64,000 bases of DNA from Branchiostoma floridae (Eukaryota; Chordata; Leptocardii; Amphioxiformes; Branchiostomatidae). The translations under genes were made by a program, and so were the position numbers. The stretch is taken from positions 2,684,498-2,748,497 of the forward strand of contig NC_049981.1 of assembly GCF_000003815.2 (NCBI RefSeq). The letters run 5' to 3'. Of the stretch, positions 11,546-22,549 are shown one piece after another (the stretch's first letter is position 1; every line of letters starts with the position of its first letter). The notes under the pieces were generated by a model that made no database searches, was not told the DNA's origin, and saw only the letters and a list, made by a program, of their open reading frames with translations.

Positions 11546-12783
11546 GAGTTCCACGAAACACATACCTTCACCAAACAATGAAGGGTTGTTATGGAGAATG
11601 CCTTTATCAATGACTTAAAGGTTTTAAAGCTTCTCAAGTTATGTTATCCGCACACACACACACTCACACACTGGGCCCGCTGCAGTACCGACGGAAGATA
11701 CCGGGCGAACCATTTTCAAACTCAACCTTTGTTTCTGCGACCGCTACTCAATACCAAGTATCATGAAGATCCATCAATCAGTTCTCCAGTTATACTGTTG
11801 ACCTACATAAAGACTCACCTAACACTATGGCTTAAGCCTTAACCAAACGTTTAATCTTCTTGGCAAAGGTAATGAAAAGGCCACAAACCACCAAGCTTCC
11901 ACTTTTTGCCTGCCACATAAGCATCACCAAAATAAGGGGGAAAACACCCCTCGACATCAAAATGGAGAAACCCCTTCCCATAGAGCACAAACAAACAACA
12001 TGGCACTTGCAAAGTGAGAACTAATAAACAATGTGTTAGCAACAATAACATCTATGTTTTGCTGACACAAATATGTCATGAACTACACAAGTCTGCAGCA
12101 CAGATGTAGTTAGACACTGAGCACTGACTGTCCAGAAAAGAGGTCCATTGAAGGATTTACACATTCTTCTAATTATCATGTAAATTAAGCTCCGATTTGC
12201 ATACAATACATTTCAGGATTTTAATCATTACCTAAGGTATGTACATACCAAAAATAATGCGAATCCACCAACCCCTGCTTGATTTACTCTCTTTCAAAGA
12301 TAACAACAAAATCGCCCACTGCAGTTCAAAACAAGCCGCCAGGGGGCCCAAACTTACACGACTTACTCCCTACCCAAAGACGTATCCACTGGCCAAAAAT
12401 CCTCAACCTGCCACTTCAGGATAACTTTAACGCCAACTTCGACGCTTCACTGCAGTACCACAACTTATTGCCAGGACGCCCATAATCGAACTTGACTGTC
12501 GTTTTTCAAACCCCTAAATAGTTACCAAATATAATGCAAAACGATCCACAGCGTCAAAAGTTATCTTGTACGCAAATACACAACACACACTCACCGCGCT
12601 GCACTCACGACAGAAAGTGCCAGAAGTACCATTTTCGTACAAAACCTTGGTATACGCAAACGCAACTCATATACCAAATATCGTGACATTCCATCCACAG
12701 CTGCTCGAGTTATATGAGATTGACCTACATATTGGGACACCCGAAAATTTTCTAACCAAAATATAACCTTCTTGGCGAAGGTA
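11546..12783. mobile_element. Repeat block inserted into the LINE fragment
   Basis: It interrupts sequence that is continuous in the reverse copy at 15107-15400 (break after AAATACAT, resume at ATGACATGTGACAATCCC). It contains two or three diverged copies of a unit with (CA)n, a GCTGCAGT/GCTGCACT word, ACCATTTTC, ACCTACAT and CTTCTTGGCRAAGGTAATG (about 11640-11880, 12290-12480, 12560-12785). Unknown class. Confidence 0.55.
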
Positions 12784-12784
12784 A

Positions 12785-13065
12785 TGACATGTGACAATCC
12801 CTGCATGGCAGATATATGAAAATATATCAAAGAAGGTTTAGACATTAGAAATTCCCCAAATGATTGTAAAAGCCTCCAATGATTGTAAGAAACTTATCCC
12901 ATACTACAACTCCTGTATTGGTTAGATAAGCCTTAACTTATAGAACTTATAAAGTTAAGAGGTACAAAGTATGGTATCTACATAACTACAGTGCTATAAG
13001 CACTGTAGTTATGTAGATGCCATACTTTGTACCTCGTACAATTGTTGTGCAATAAAGTTATATAC
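12785..13065 (+). repeat. LINE 3' end, interrupted copy
   Basis: Begins GACATGTGACAATCCCTGCA and ends CAATAAAGTTATA. It matches the reverse complement of 15107-15345 closely. The tail GTACAATTGTTGTGCAATAA also appears at 4850-4875, so it is a common LINE 3' end. A hairpin is embedded at 12960-13034. Confidence 0.65.
12960..13034. repeat. Near-perfect 36-bp-arm hairpin
   Basis: Left arm 12960-12995 and right arm 12999-13034 are reverse complements with one mismatch and a 3-nt loop. The arm starts AGGTACAAAGTATGG. In the reverse LINE copy (15140-15180) only one arm is present, so the second arm arose by an inverted duplication inside this copy. Confidence 0.85.
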
Positions 13066-13612
13066 ATCTTGAGGTGATTTTTTTTGTCTGGAGTCAGATG
13101 CACCTTCGTATTTATTCCAAATCTGGAGTGTGCGTCGATCACGCTATCAGTACGCGTAGTATGCGCAAAGCGATCGCAGAACGCACGGTACTAAATCGTG
13201 ATCTATGTGTGCATTCGTTATACGGTCGCTCATGGTGCGTTGTGTCTGCGCTGTAAGAACGCTATGTACTCGCATTACCGCGATTTCCGCGTATTACTGC
13301 GTGTAAAGCGCAAACATGTAGCGTCTTCATAGCGCAATCGACCGACGTGGGACCACTGTATTGCGCATCCATAACGTTTTGGGCACCAAACTGCGTACGA
13401 ATGATAGTTTTGTGCATGTCCAAAACTATCAGACGAACTGGGCGTATATTTTCGTTTGCCTGCGTACGTGAAACTTTCTAAAGACGATTCAGATGCGATA
13501 GAGGTGCGACTTGTGCGTGCGGCCGCGTATTGAAGAAATTAGTCAAAATGTCGAAAAATGTCAAAACGGAACTCATGCGGCATGAAAATATACGCAGGTG
13601 TAAACCCACCTT

Positions 13613-14705
13613 AAAACCCCGGTCACAAAGCGCGTACGATTCCTTGCGATTCCTTGCGATGCGCGGTATAAGCGTAGCGCGTCGTAAGTCGGGGGAAAAT
13701 CGGAAGCAATGGTTTAAATATATAAAGCCGTGGTCACAAAGCGCGTAGTGCATCGTACGATGAGATCATAAGAGCGTACCTGCGTCAATCGCAGTAAATC
13801 ATAGTAAATCGGGGAGCGTCCTATGACGAAAAATAGAGCTGAAATGGATTTTGAACATGTTCAAAATTTCGCTATCGTCGTAAGATTTTATTTGCCCCCA
13901 TAGCAGACTTCATTACGGCAAATTTTGTCTACTGATAAGGTTATAGATTTATGAATTGTTAGCATGTTGTGATGGTTTCAGTTTTCCCTGATATTGTCGA
14001 TATTGACGAAAAGGGAAAATATATCATTCGCAACTGCCACAGTCGCAACCAGAGAACAGCGCGCCCCGCACAGGTGATGCAGACAATTGTTTGATCGCTT
14101 CATGCACGTGAGTTTATAATTAGATCAATTCAAATCTCAGCTCTCGTCGGTCTTGGGTCAGTTTACCATAATCGTAATAACCATGGGGACAACTCGAACA
14201 TAAAGGCAGGCTCTATGAGTCGGAAATATATATGATATAATGCTTATGATATGATTTTTGTATGATGGCATCTTTTTGTTGATAGCATATCATGATACGA
14301 TCTTCGAAAGAGCCTGACACGTAGAGCCGGCAAGCAGGCCGAGATAACCATACCGGCACTCACGATTGATTTGAACTTTTCTTGTAATACTCTGTTGTCA
14401 TGACTCATGATCACTCACTCACAACCCGCTTGCTCCTGGGAGCGTAGCGCCTCGACATCTTCTCCAGAAAGACCTGTCCTGGGCAGCCTGCCAGGCAGTG
14501 GGGAGGTCCATGTTCACAGCTGCCAGGTCTGATGTTAGCTGGTGCAGCCTGTTGTCATGGTCTCTTTTAATTTATTTTTACAGTTAAAGATATTATAGGA
14601 AGGTATTCAACAGCTAAGTCCACATTCCCCTGATACTGGGATAAAAACGGACAAGAGGGAAACCGCCTTGCAAAATTTGACATTCTTTATCCGTAAGTTT
14701 GTACA
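13613..14705. other. Spacer, no gene recognised
   Basis: CpG-containing unique-looking sequence. Two direct copies of GGTCACAAAGCGCGTA lie at 13621 and 13733, and a GATTCCTTGC tandem at 13639. Nothing else is recognised. Confidence 0.4.
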
Positions 14706-15081
14706 TAAGGCCATGTTGATTTGATTATATGGATGACATCCTCTGGGAATCCCAAAAGTGGGCGTGCGAATAGAAAAAAAGGTTGCCTTCATTATGAAAC
14801 CAAAGTGGTCAGGAAGGTCTAACAAATGACTGAACACACAGAATATAGTATACCAAACAATAGATTCTTCCGTTTTGTTCTTCCATATCTTCTTTTGACC
14901 TTTTAAAGTTCTATGACACTAGTATACATTTTCCAATATTTGTTTTTGCAATCCACGGCATGTATCTGCTTATTTTGAAGCTACTTTGTACGATTTAGAC
15001 TATGGCTGAAAACTTTTTTATTTTATTTTGCAAACGACAGAAAATTGATGCGCGCGCGGATGTCATCCATATCATTTGATT
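14706..15081. mobile_element. MITE with AAGGCCATGTTGATTTGAT ends
   Basis: Left end AAGGCCATGTTGATTTGAT, then TATGGATGACATCC. The right end is the inverse (GGATGTCATCCATATCATTT). About 375 bp, no reading frame. The full-length sister copy is 22187-22549. Single ends or fragments of the family occur near 2388-2450, 10195-10245, 22740-22885, 33355-33505, 38350-38420 and 53870-53930. Confidence 0.75.
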
Positions 15082-15106
15082 GTAATTTATTTTATCCGGA
15101 TTATAA

Positions 15107-15400
15107 TAATAATAGCTTTATTGCACAACAATTGTACGGGGTACAAAGTATGGCATCTACATAACTACAGTTCTATAAGTTAACGCTTATCTAACTAATA
15201 CAGAAGTTGTAGTATGGGATAAGTTTCTTACAATCATTGGAGGCTGTTACAATCATTGGAGGAATTTCTAATGTCTAAACCTTCTTTGATATATTTTCCT
15301 ATATCTGTCATGCAGGGATTGTCACATGTCATGATGTATTTAAATTTGCACTTCAGGTCCATTGAGATAAATCCTTGTGTATAAGATGACAACCTTATAC
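15107..15400 (-). repeat. LINE 3' end copy
   Basis: On the minus strand it runs from ACAAGGATTTATCTCAATGG through GACATGTGACAATCCCTGCA to GTACAATTGTTGTGCAATAA and a run of ATT triplets. This uninterrupted copy shows where the plus-strand copy at 11330-13065 was split. Only the last codons of the LINE protein are present. Confidence 0.65.
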
Positions 15401-16157
15401 AATCATATCAACAACGACTGCCCCCCCCCCCCCTGTATATTAAAACATTAGCTAGATGTATACCTTTTTACTGTTTGCACTATGGTCATTAGCTTACGGG
15501 CATGGTTTTACAAATAGAATCATATAAAATCATATTATACTGCATGAAAAGGCCAGATTGAAGAAAAAAACTCAAGTAATATTCATTGACCATACTTTAT
15601 TAACATACTTTTCGTAGTCTGTGCCAACAGAATTTAATAAGACACACGTTACATACGTACAACCCATAGCTGACGCTCATCAAATAATAAAAACTCAATC
15701 TACGAATAATACATGTTTTCTTTCTTCTTTCAACTCCACGCTAAGCCAGATAAACAAAAACAAATTACATATCATACAAATAATATAGATACACGAAAGG
15801 TACATGCAAGTGCTCCTGATTTGAAATACAAGTGAAGGAGAAGTTTCCTGGTTGTTGATTATTTCACTGCGTTCCAAACAGTGAAGTATCAGGTTTGTAT
15901 CAATCTAAGTTTTACTACAATTACGACATATAGCAAACAGTTGATTGCTTCTGCAGTGTTGGAAATGGTAACATTGAATGATCAGCCCCATTTATACATT
16001 TTCCACAGTGTTACCAATATTTAGAATACAGCATATAAGAATAAATAAAGGTTTATACGTATCATATCAGAATAAGGGCTGATACGGATCATATCAGCAA
16101 TAACACTGATACTTAACTGTAGTATAACAATAGCAAACATTACCAACAATAAGAAAT
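15401..16157. other. 3' flank of the LRR gene, no gene recognised
   Basis: AT-rich sequence with a 13-nt C run at 15421. A minus-strand AATAAA lies near 15595, too far from the stop at 16408 to assign with confidence. Two close words (CGTATCATATCAG/CGGATCATATCAG) lie at 16058-16095. Confidence 0.4.
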
Positions 16158-16387
16158 TAATGCTAAAATCACATTTGCAAAGCGGGGCCCGGTCGGGCTG
16201 TTTGTGGAAACGAATAAAACTGAAATGTAGTCATGTATATGTGAAAATATACACAAATAATGCCAACGACTACTGAAATCATGATTGTCTTTACGTCTTG
16301 TGTAGTTTGGTGTCTTTTGTCTCAAACCTTTTGTTTCCGGAAGCTACCCGCCCGACCGGGCCCCGATTTGGAAATGTGACGTAGGCC
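16158..16387. mobile_element. MITE with GGCCCGGTCGGGC ends
   Basis: Ends are inverted repeats: TCACATTTGCAAAGCGGGGC at the left, GCCCCGATTTGGAAATGTGA at the right, each next to CCCGACCGGG. Sister copies are 49418-49612 and 52497-52708. It begins 20 bp downstream of the LRR gene's stop codon, so the 3' UTR of that gene runs straight into it. Confidence 0.8.
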
Positions 16388-16407
16388 TTAGTTCGCTTTC
16401 CTCAAGC

Positions 16408-19400
16408 TTAACTCTTTGGATTTAACTCCGGTCCTCCAGTCACAGTTTCGCCGTTACCAACACGTTGTTCCGAATGTTCTTCTCTCCATTCTCCAATGAT
16501 TTCACCAACGTTTTCTGACGTTCCAGGAATGCTAGCAATGTTTTCTGATGTTCTAGGTATAGTAGCAAAGTCTTCTGACGTTCCAGGCAGGACAGTAAGG
16601 TTTTCTGACGTTTTAGGAAAAGTAGCAACGTTTTCTGACGTTCCAGGTATGGTAGCAACGTTTGGAGACATTCCAGCTAGGACAGTACCGTTTACTGACG
16701 CTCCAGGTATGCTAGTAATAACGTTTTCTGGCGTTCCAGGCATGGTAGTAACGTTTTCTGACGTTCCAGGTAGAACAGTAGTGTTTTCTGACGTTCCAGG
16801 TTGGACAGTAACGTTTTTCGACGTTCCTGGTAGGACAGTAGTGTTTACTGACGCTCCAGATAGGCCAGTACTAACGTTTTCTGGCGTTCCAGGTAGGACA
16901 GTAACGTTTTCTGACGTTCCAGGTAGGACAGTAACGTTTTCTGACGTTCCAGGTAGGACAGCAACGTTTTCTGACGTTCCAGGTAGGACAGTAACGTTTT
17001 CTGACGTTCCAGGTAGGACAGTAACGTTTTCTGACGTTCCAGGTAGGGCAGTAACGTTTTCTGACGTTCCAGGTGGGGCAGTAACGTTTTCTGACGTCGA
17101 GGGCATGCAGGTAATGTCTGCGTCATCTGAATTATCCGTACAGTCTGATAAGCCATAAGCTGTCTGGTCTCCACTGACGCTCTTTGTGACCGACACACTC
17201 TGCATTTTAGAGTCCACAAAAGCGACCGTCTCCGGGCCAGTCTTATACAGTAATGTTTTATCGGTAATGTTCTTTGTTGTAGGTAGATTAACTTCGGCTC
17301 TGGCAGCGTAGAAAGTACAGGATTCTGTGTTTTCGTTTTCACCGTTCTCGTTCGGAAAATCTTGTCCTGAATTAGTTTCAGTCCTAGTGTCATCTTTTAT
17401 TTCACTGTAGGTGTGCCCGGCTGCATTGTACACTTCGTCTTCGTTAATTTGGTTGTACAAATTGTCGCTTGTTTGACAGGAGCTCGCTCCTTGGGTCGTT
17501 GTTTCTGAGGAACCACCCTCATACAATTGGTTACTTTGAACGGTAGATGCAGGAAAGTTTGCTCTGTTTCTTAGCGGATTCTTATGACTTCGGCGTCTTT
17601 TTATGTAGCAAAACAAAGTGATTGCAAAAACGCACATTGCAGCAGCTGAACCTGCCAACACAAGGCCCAATGTTACCTGAAACAGGTAAAAAGTGTTAGA
17701 CATTTTTGTAGTTTCTCCTCTGCTAGGAGTTGTATACGTTTGTGTGACGGAACATAGAGATATTCCTGTGATAGTGTTCACGGTACTATTCAGTGTTCGT
17801 GAGATCGGTTCGGTTACATTAAATGAAGGTACGGAGGTTGTATTTTCCAGTGTGCTCATGATATGGTCGAGATGCGTTGATACGTCAACGAACGCAGTGT
17901 TCGTTTCTACAGTCGAGACGGTGCCATTGACAGCAATGTCCCCCGCAAAGCACGCGCTGTCGCCTGCTTGTTGTACATTACTGGACACGTTGAAGAACGA
18001 AACGTCCCGTTGGTGATGAAAAATGACATGGCAGGCCACAAGAAATGTATGAGAATGTCCTCCGCCGTTGTTACTATTTGTAGCTTCACTTGCAGGTTCC
18101 TCAATTTCTGAGACAACCATTTCCTTTTCCATAGTAGGCACCACTAAGGCGAATGTACCTTTACTATATAATTCAGGACCTGGTTTACCGATCGGTCGTA
18201 AGCTATTCACTCTTAGTTCGCGACCGGGAGCACCTTTGAAGGTCAAGTTTAAGCCACCTGTGTACCAAGCTTCCAAACATCGGGTCGGGTGCAAAGAATC
18301 TCCACTATCCGTTGCTATTATGACGAAAGGAGAGTGCGCTGTAAAATGTCCGGGTCTGTCTTTCTCCGAGAACGGTTTACACCGGTAGTGTGGCGTGGTT
18401 GGGGCGTTTAACAGCTTGCCACGCCAGGTGATGGTGAATCGTTCATCGCTAGCATCATAATAGATATCTAGAACGATGCCAACCATCTCCACTCGCATCC
18501 ACTGCCTAGTTTGGTCTTCACAGTTTTGAAACACAACGTCCCATGTCGTGCTATGGTCCGCGTGCAGCCCGTATGCCATACCGAATATGACTCTGCTCAA
18601 GTTCGGTATAGCTAAGAGCGCTTCCCTGTTCAGACATACTACGCCGTTGCCACTTAGATCCAGAAACTGAAGTTTCTGCAAAGGCTCAAACGCATCGCGT
18701 GGGATCGCCTGGATTTTGTTTTCCCGTAGGATCAATGTGTTTAGTCTAAACAAACCAGTAAACCAGTCACTTTGTACACGTTGCAACGCGTTGCCCTCTA
18801 GGTCTAGTGAGTGCAGGTTGTTCTGATTTTCAAAACACGAGGGCTTCAGGCTAGAAATGTGGTTGTGAGAGAAGGAAAGCTTTTGGAGCAACCCGCCAAT
18901 CGGCGAAACAGCGTACCAGTTTTTAGGGACGTATTCCAACATATTGTGATCTAGATTCAAGTTTCGTAAAGTATAGAAATTACTAAAAGCAAAGTTGTCT
19001 ATCTTCTGTATCCCTGCGTTAACAAGAAAAAGACTTGTTAGGGTCATATCGTGGAGTATTGAAAGTTTTTCCGATGACAGTGTCCCAAACCACTGAATGT
19101 GAAGATCTCTTAGGACGAGTAATTTCACCCGCGGAAAGCACTTCCCTGTTGGCATGTCTACACGATTGTTATGGCATGAGATACACAGCTTTTCATCGTC
19201 ATAAATATTGGGAAATTGGTGCCCGTTAATTTGACTTAGTAGTTTGTCCGCGGACACGCACGAAGTCACCGCTTTCCTTTCGCAAGTAGGAAAACACGAC
19301 TCGGGCGCAGATCGGCCGCACATGGCTGATAGAGCGAGAATGATCAGAAGTCGAATGACGAACTCGTGCTGAAAATTCGACTGCATTTTGAACCAAAAAG

Positions 19401-19449
19401 ACTTGTTATAGATGCCTGGTGGTTGTATTTTGCCTATTGGTCCCGTCAT
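16408..19449 (-). CDS. Intronless leucine-rich-repeat single-pass receptor with ITAM-like tail
   Basis: One open frame of 1013 codons. A signal peptide lies at about residues 30-49 (FVIRLLIILALSAMCG); Met22 (19386) may be the true start because it places the signal at the N-terminus. Cys-rich N-cap at 52-104, then about six LRRs at 137-290 with LxxLxLxxN spacing (LRNLNLDHNMLEYVP, LHSLDLEGNALQRV, LQFLDLSGNGV). A Cys-bearing extracellular stretch follows with N-glycosylation sites at 530-560. One membrane helix at 587-615 ends CYIKRRR. The tail has Tyr665-Asn-Gln-Ile and Tyr681-Ser-Glu-Ile with 12 residues between, the spacing of an ITAM. Residues 783-982 are about 20 ten-residue repeats of the form PGTSENVTVL. 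No TIR or kinase domain. Ligand unknown. A possible 5' UTR 3' splice site lies near 19530. Confidence 0.9.
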   Translation of the reverse strand: MTGPIGKIQPPGIYNKSFWFKMQSNFQHEFVIRLLIILALSAMCGRSAPESCFPTCERKAVTSCVSADKLLSQINGHQFPNIYDDEKLCISCHNNRVDMPTGKCFPRVKLLVLRDLHIQWFGTLSSEKLSILHDMTLTSLFLVNAGIQKIDNFAFSNFYTLRNLNLDHNMLEYVPKNWYAVSPIGGLLQKLSFSHNHISSLKPSCFENQNNLHSLDLEGNALQRVQSDWFTGLFRLNTLILRENKIQAIPRDAFEPLQKLQFLDLSGNGVVCLNREALLAIPNLSRVIFGMAYGLHADHSTTWDVVFQNCEDQTRQWMRVEMVGIVLDIYYDASDERFTITWRGKLLNAPTTPHYRCKPFSEKDRPGHFTAHSPFVIIATDSGDSLHPTRCLEAWYTGGLNLTFKGAPGRELRVNSLRPIGKPGPELYSKGTFALVVPTMEKEMVVSEIEEPASEATNSNNGGGHSHTFLVACHVIFHHQRDVSFFNVSSNVQQAGDSACFAGDIAVNGTVSTVETNTAFVDVSTHLDHIMSTLENTTSVPSFNVTEPISRTLNSTVNTITGISLCSVTQTYTTPSRGETTKMSNTFYLFQVTLGLVLAGSAAAMCVFAITLFCYIKRRRSHKNPLRNRANFPASTVQSNQLYEGGSSETTTQGASSCQTSDNLYNQINEDEVYNAAGHTYSEIKDDTRTETNSGQDFPNENGENENTESCTFYAARAEVNLPTTKNITDKTLLYKTGPETVAFVDSKMQSVSVTKSVSGDQTAYGLSDCTDNSDDADITCMPSTSENVTAPPGTSENVTALPGTSENVTVLPGTSENVTVLPGTSENVAVLPGTSENVTVLPGTSENVTVLPGTPENVSTGLSGASVNTTVLPGTSKNVTVQPGTSENTTVLPGTSENVTTMPGTPENVITSIPGASVNGTVLAGMSPNVATIPGTSENVATFPKTSENLTVLPGTSEDFATIPRTSENIASIPGTSENVGEIIGEWREEHSEQRVGNGETVTGGPELNPKS
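16504..17106 (-). repeat. 30-bp coding minisatellite in the LRR receptor tail
   Basis: About 20 units of 30 bp (two of 33 bp) encoding PGTSENVTVL variants. The six units at 16890-17095 are nearly identical at DNA level, so that part expanded recently; the distal units (16504-16880) are diverged. The pair PGTPENV..-GASVN-TVL occurs twice, pointing to an older multi-unit duplication. Confidence 0.95.
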
Positions 19450-21675
19450 CGGTGCTTACCCTTTGTTTATAGCTGTCGGCTGATTGAGCAGACCTGGCCG
19501 GCTGTACGTACCTCACACTAACCGGGAACTAAAACAATAAAAATATAAAATTGAAAGACGAAGTTCAGTCGAAAATTTGGGTGAGTCCAATTTTTGTGTT
19601 GGATATCACAGTTGAACTAGTTTGATGATGACTTCTACCAACACAGATGAACTTTCAAGTACAGACGTACTTATTTCTTTTGCAAGTAGTTCAACCTCCC
19701 AATTTGTAGAAAGGACTGTAAAATCCAAAGAATTCGATTGTCACTTTAAACAGTTGTTGTTGGTACCTTGGGTGATCTTCAGTTTACAAAGCGTAGTGGC
19801 GAGTTGCAAATGTTTTAGCTACCGTATCCTCAAGGGAAGAATTATTGAAAATCCAGAGGCAAATCCTTCTTGAAAAATATTTTGTAACTCCCCTCTCCCC
19901 TCGTAGCAGGAAAAATACGCCAAGACGCACGATCTCACGTTTAAAACAACCAGGTCTTTTTACCTGACTTCTTGGCGTCGACGTGAATCAGTTCAAGGCC
20001 GTTCCGACTCGGAAGCGATGGCTGGACGCGGCGGGTGAACCTTTCTCCTCTTGCGGCAGGATTTTTGAGGCGTTGCCGCTACTGTAGGTCGATCTGGCAC
20101 AGTCTACAACCGACGTAGCAACTTCGCTCTGTCTCCAAATCTATTGTCGGGTCTATAACTTTTTATGAGACGGTTTGATCAGACTTCTAGAACATGCACA
20201 CGCAGTGACGAACTCTCACTTTCACAATACACTGTGATGAACTGACTCAAAGGAAAGCAAAGCAATGTGTCGCCACGCTAGCTTCAAAACATCGAATTTA
20301 TTGGAAACCACAGACTAATTTGGATGTACTGTATATTGAATGATTAGAACAACTGGTTTCAATCTGTATTTTCCTTTACGGGATTAAATGTTTGGCAGAT
20401 TGAACACCTGGAGGACTTAGAAGATGATGCGCCCCCACGTGGCTACACGTGCATGCAGGGGCCAGCCGATGATGGTAAAGGCCTAGATTGCAATAGATGG
20501 AGGGATCTATTTCGTGGCCTATGCCAAAATTATGGTCTGTAGGCGTCAGTAAGTTGTTCGTCCATCGTGCGTTGATGCGGTCTTGTCGAAGGGTCCGACC
20601 ATGGCTGATGGGCCCAATCCTAACACGGAACTGCAGAACGCAATCAAACGTTGTAATCTCCAAGTATATCCTACGGTGCCATAAGATAGTATCAAAGCTG
20701 GCCAAGGAGTATAGCCGGCTAAGGGAGTCAAACGGGCCCTACGAGGAGTTTGATACTATACATTACGCACCGTGGATCTGGTTGGAGATTGAAACGTTGC
20801 ACTGAAGACCTGGTGCGGTATTAAGTAAGATCAAAAGATCAGATATAGACCCGGGTCTCGATTTTCCTTTTCCGTCATGAGCTGATCGGGAGATGAAAAG
20901 ATTACAAGAACTTCTTTGAAATATAGACTTGTATATTTGTATGGTTGACTTAAGAAAAATCCAGGTAAGCCAGGTACGCTCATCTGGGGACTTATACACC
21001 TGTGGACCGCACGTGCCAGGTAATCCCTTCTTAAAGGTTTCAAAAGAGGAGAATACAAGTAAGCTCATGTGTGTTTAAGTCTGTTTCTGAGGTGGTGCGA
21101 AATCAGTCTTAGGTTTTCAATAATGATAGAAGAACTATATTGCACGACAATTGTACATGGTTCAATGTATGGCAACGACTATTTCACAAAGTACAAAATA
21201 GATGTATAGAATAGGACTTAACATCATAATTAACATAACGATAAGGGCTAATACAAGTCTTTGATATAGTGTTACATGTACTTAATCGAGTCGGGCTAAA
21301 CATGGGTTTCGGTATTCTTTCTGATAACAAAACAGTCTTTCATATACTTACCTATTTTTGCATTATGGGAGTTGTGGCATCTAAAGATATATACAAATCT
21401 TTCTGTAGCATCGAGTCTCTTAAAATCTGCAGTACTGGATTCGAGAAATGTAAATAGCTCATCACGTAAAATAGCGTATCTAGAGTATTCCATTATAAAG
21501 TGAAATAACATCACATGAATCAGTTCTAGTTCTTATGAAAAGGCATGTATTAATTTTTCTAACTCTCATCACCGCGACATAACTTTATATTCAATATATT
21601 ACGACGCCATGCAGAAGAAAGATAAAGGCCATAGGTCTTTTAGGCCGCATTGGCAGTAAGTTGTCTAGGACATGT
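19450..21675. other. Spacer upstream of the LRR receptor, no gene recognised
   Basis: Contains the presumed promoter of the LRR gene. 20398-20790 has an inverted word pair around TAGTATCAAAGCTGG/GTTTGATACTATA, and CAAAGCTGGCCAAGGAGTAT resembles a stretch near 35005, so it is probably a repeat. 21127-21260 is a weak copy of the LINE 3' end (GCACGACAATTGTACATGG). Confidence 0.45.
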
Positions 21676-22158
21676 TACAGTCAAACCTGTCTATAGCGGC
21701 CACTCAAGGGACTGGGGAAATATGGCCACATAGACAGGCGGCCACTGTAGAGAAAATGTTGATTAATTGACCACGAGCAAGCTACACATGGTTTCAGTTC
21801 CCACTAATCTTTCTCACCAAGTAACATTGTCTCGATCGGTAAATTCACCGACAAAGCACTTTAATGCTCAAGGTATGCATACCTTCTGCTACCGCCAAAA
21901 TGAACCAGACAGGAACTTCAAATCCTCGCAAACTACAATTTCAAACTCGGTGCAGGGTGACATAAGGCTGCAGTATGGTTGCAACAGGCAGTGTTTCTGT
22001 ATCAACGGGACCGGAAATTGTGTGGCCGTGGCCGCGTTGGACAGGTGGCCGCTAAGCCTATTTCTTAATCATTATGAATCCAAGGGACCGACAAAAAGTG
22101 GCCACTGTGGCCAGGTGGCTGCTATGCAAAGGTGGCCGCATATACGGGTTTGACTGTA
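21676..22158. mobile_element. MITE with TACAGTCAAACC ends
   Basis: Left end TACAGTCAAACCTGTCTATA and right end TATACGGGTTTGACTGTA are inverted repeats with TA at both borders, 483 bp apart. The subterminal parts repeat GTGGCCGC/GCGGCCAC words. No transposase frame. Confidence 0.75.
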
Positions 22159-22186
22159 CATAGAACAACTCCCTCTTTCCACCACA

Positions 22187-22549
22187 TAAGGCCACGTTGA
22201 GTTGATTATATGGATGACATCCTCTCGAAACTCCAAAACTGGTGCGAGCTTGCGAATAAATAAATGCAAGGAATGCACTGAATGCAAGGAACATGGAATA
22301 CCAAACAATAGATTCTTCATTTTAGCGCTTTCACATCTTATTCCTTGATCTTGGAATTGACATTGGCATTTTATGATATAAGTATACTTTTCCTGATATT
22401 TTTGCGCAATCTATGGCATATAGTTGCTCATTTTGCAACTGCTTTGTACGATATAATATATGGTTCAAACTTTTTTTTCTTCTTTGGAAGCGGCCGAAGA
22501 TTGATGCGCGGCCGGATGTCATCCATTTAATCAAATCAACATGGCCTAA
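22187..22549. mobile_element. MITE with AAGGCCACGTTGAGTTGAT ends
   Basis: Full-length sister of 14706-15081: same ends, same interior words (CAAACAATAGATTCTTC, CTATGGCATATA), similar length. Confidence 0.75.

Larger units (their letters stand above)
10346..13612. mobile_element. 3.3-kb TIR element (Harbinger-like ends), filled by other repeats
   Basis: Left end AGGTGGGTTTACACCTGCGT and right end ACGCAGGTGTAAACCCACCT are perfect inverted repeats. Homology continues inward for about 80-100 bp (GAGTTCCGCATGAAA, AATACGCGGCCG on both sides). TAA flanks both ends, which fits the 3-bp TWA target duplications of PIF/Harbinger elements. No transposase reading frame remains; the interior is a LINE fragment that itself holds another insertion. 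See findings. Confidence 0.7.

Noticed and set aside
16496-17158. Plus-strand open frame of 220 codons (DVPGRTVTFS repeats) opposite the LRR receptor tail
   Set aside because: It is the antisense of the 30-bp coding minisatellite. A unit length divisible by three keeps several frames open by default. There is no independent start context or domain, and the sense frame has the signal peptide, LRRs and membrane helix.
16845-17393. Second minus-strand frame with LERQKTLLSY repeats
   Set aside because: Same cause as above: a shadow frame of the 30-bp repeat.
20497-20805. 102-codon plus-strand open frame
   Set aside because: Low similarity to any known protein type and overlaps a probable repeat with inverted words; no coding support.
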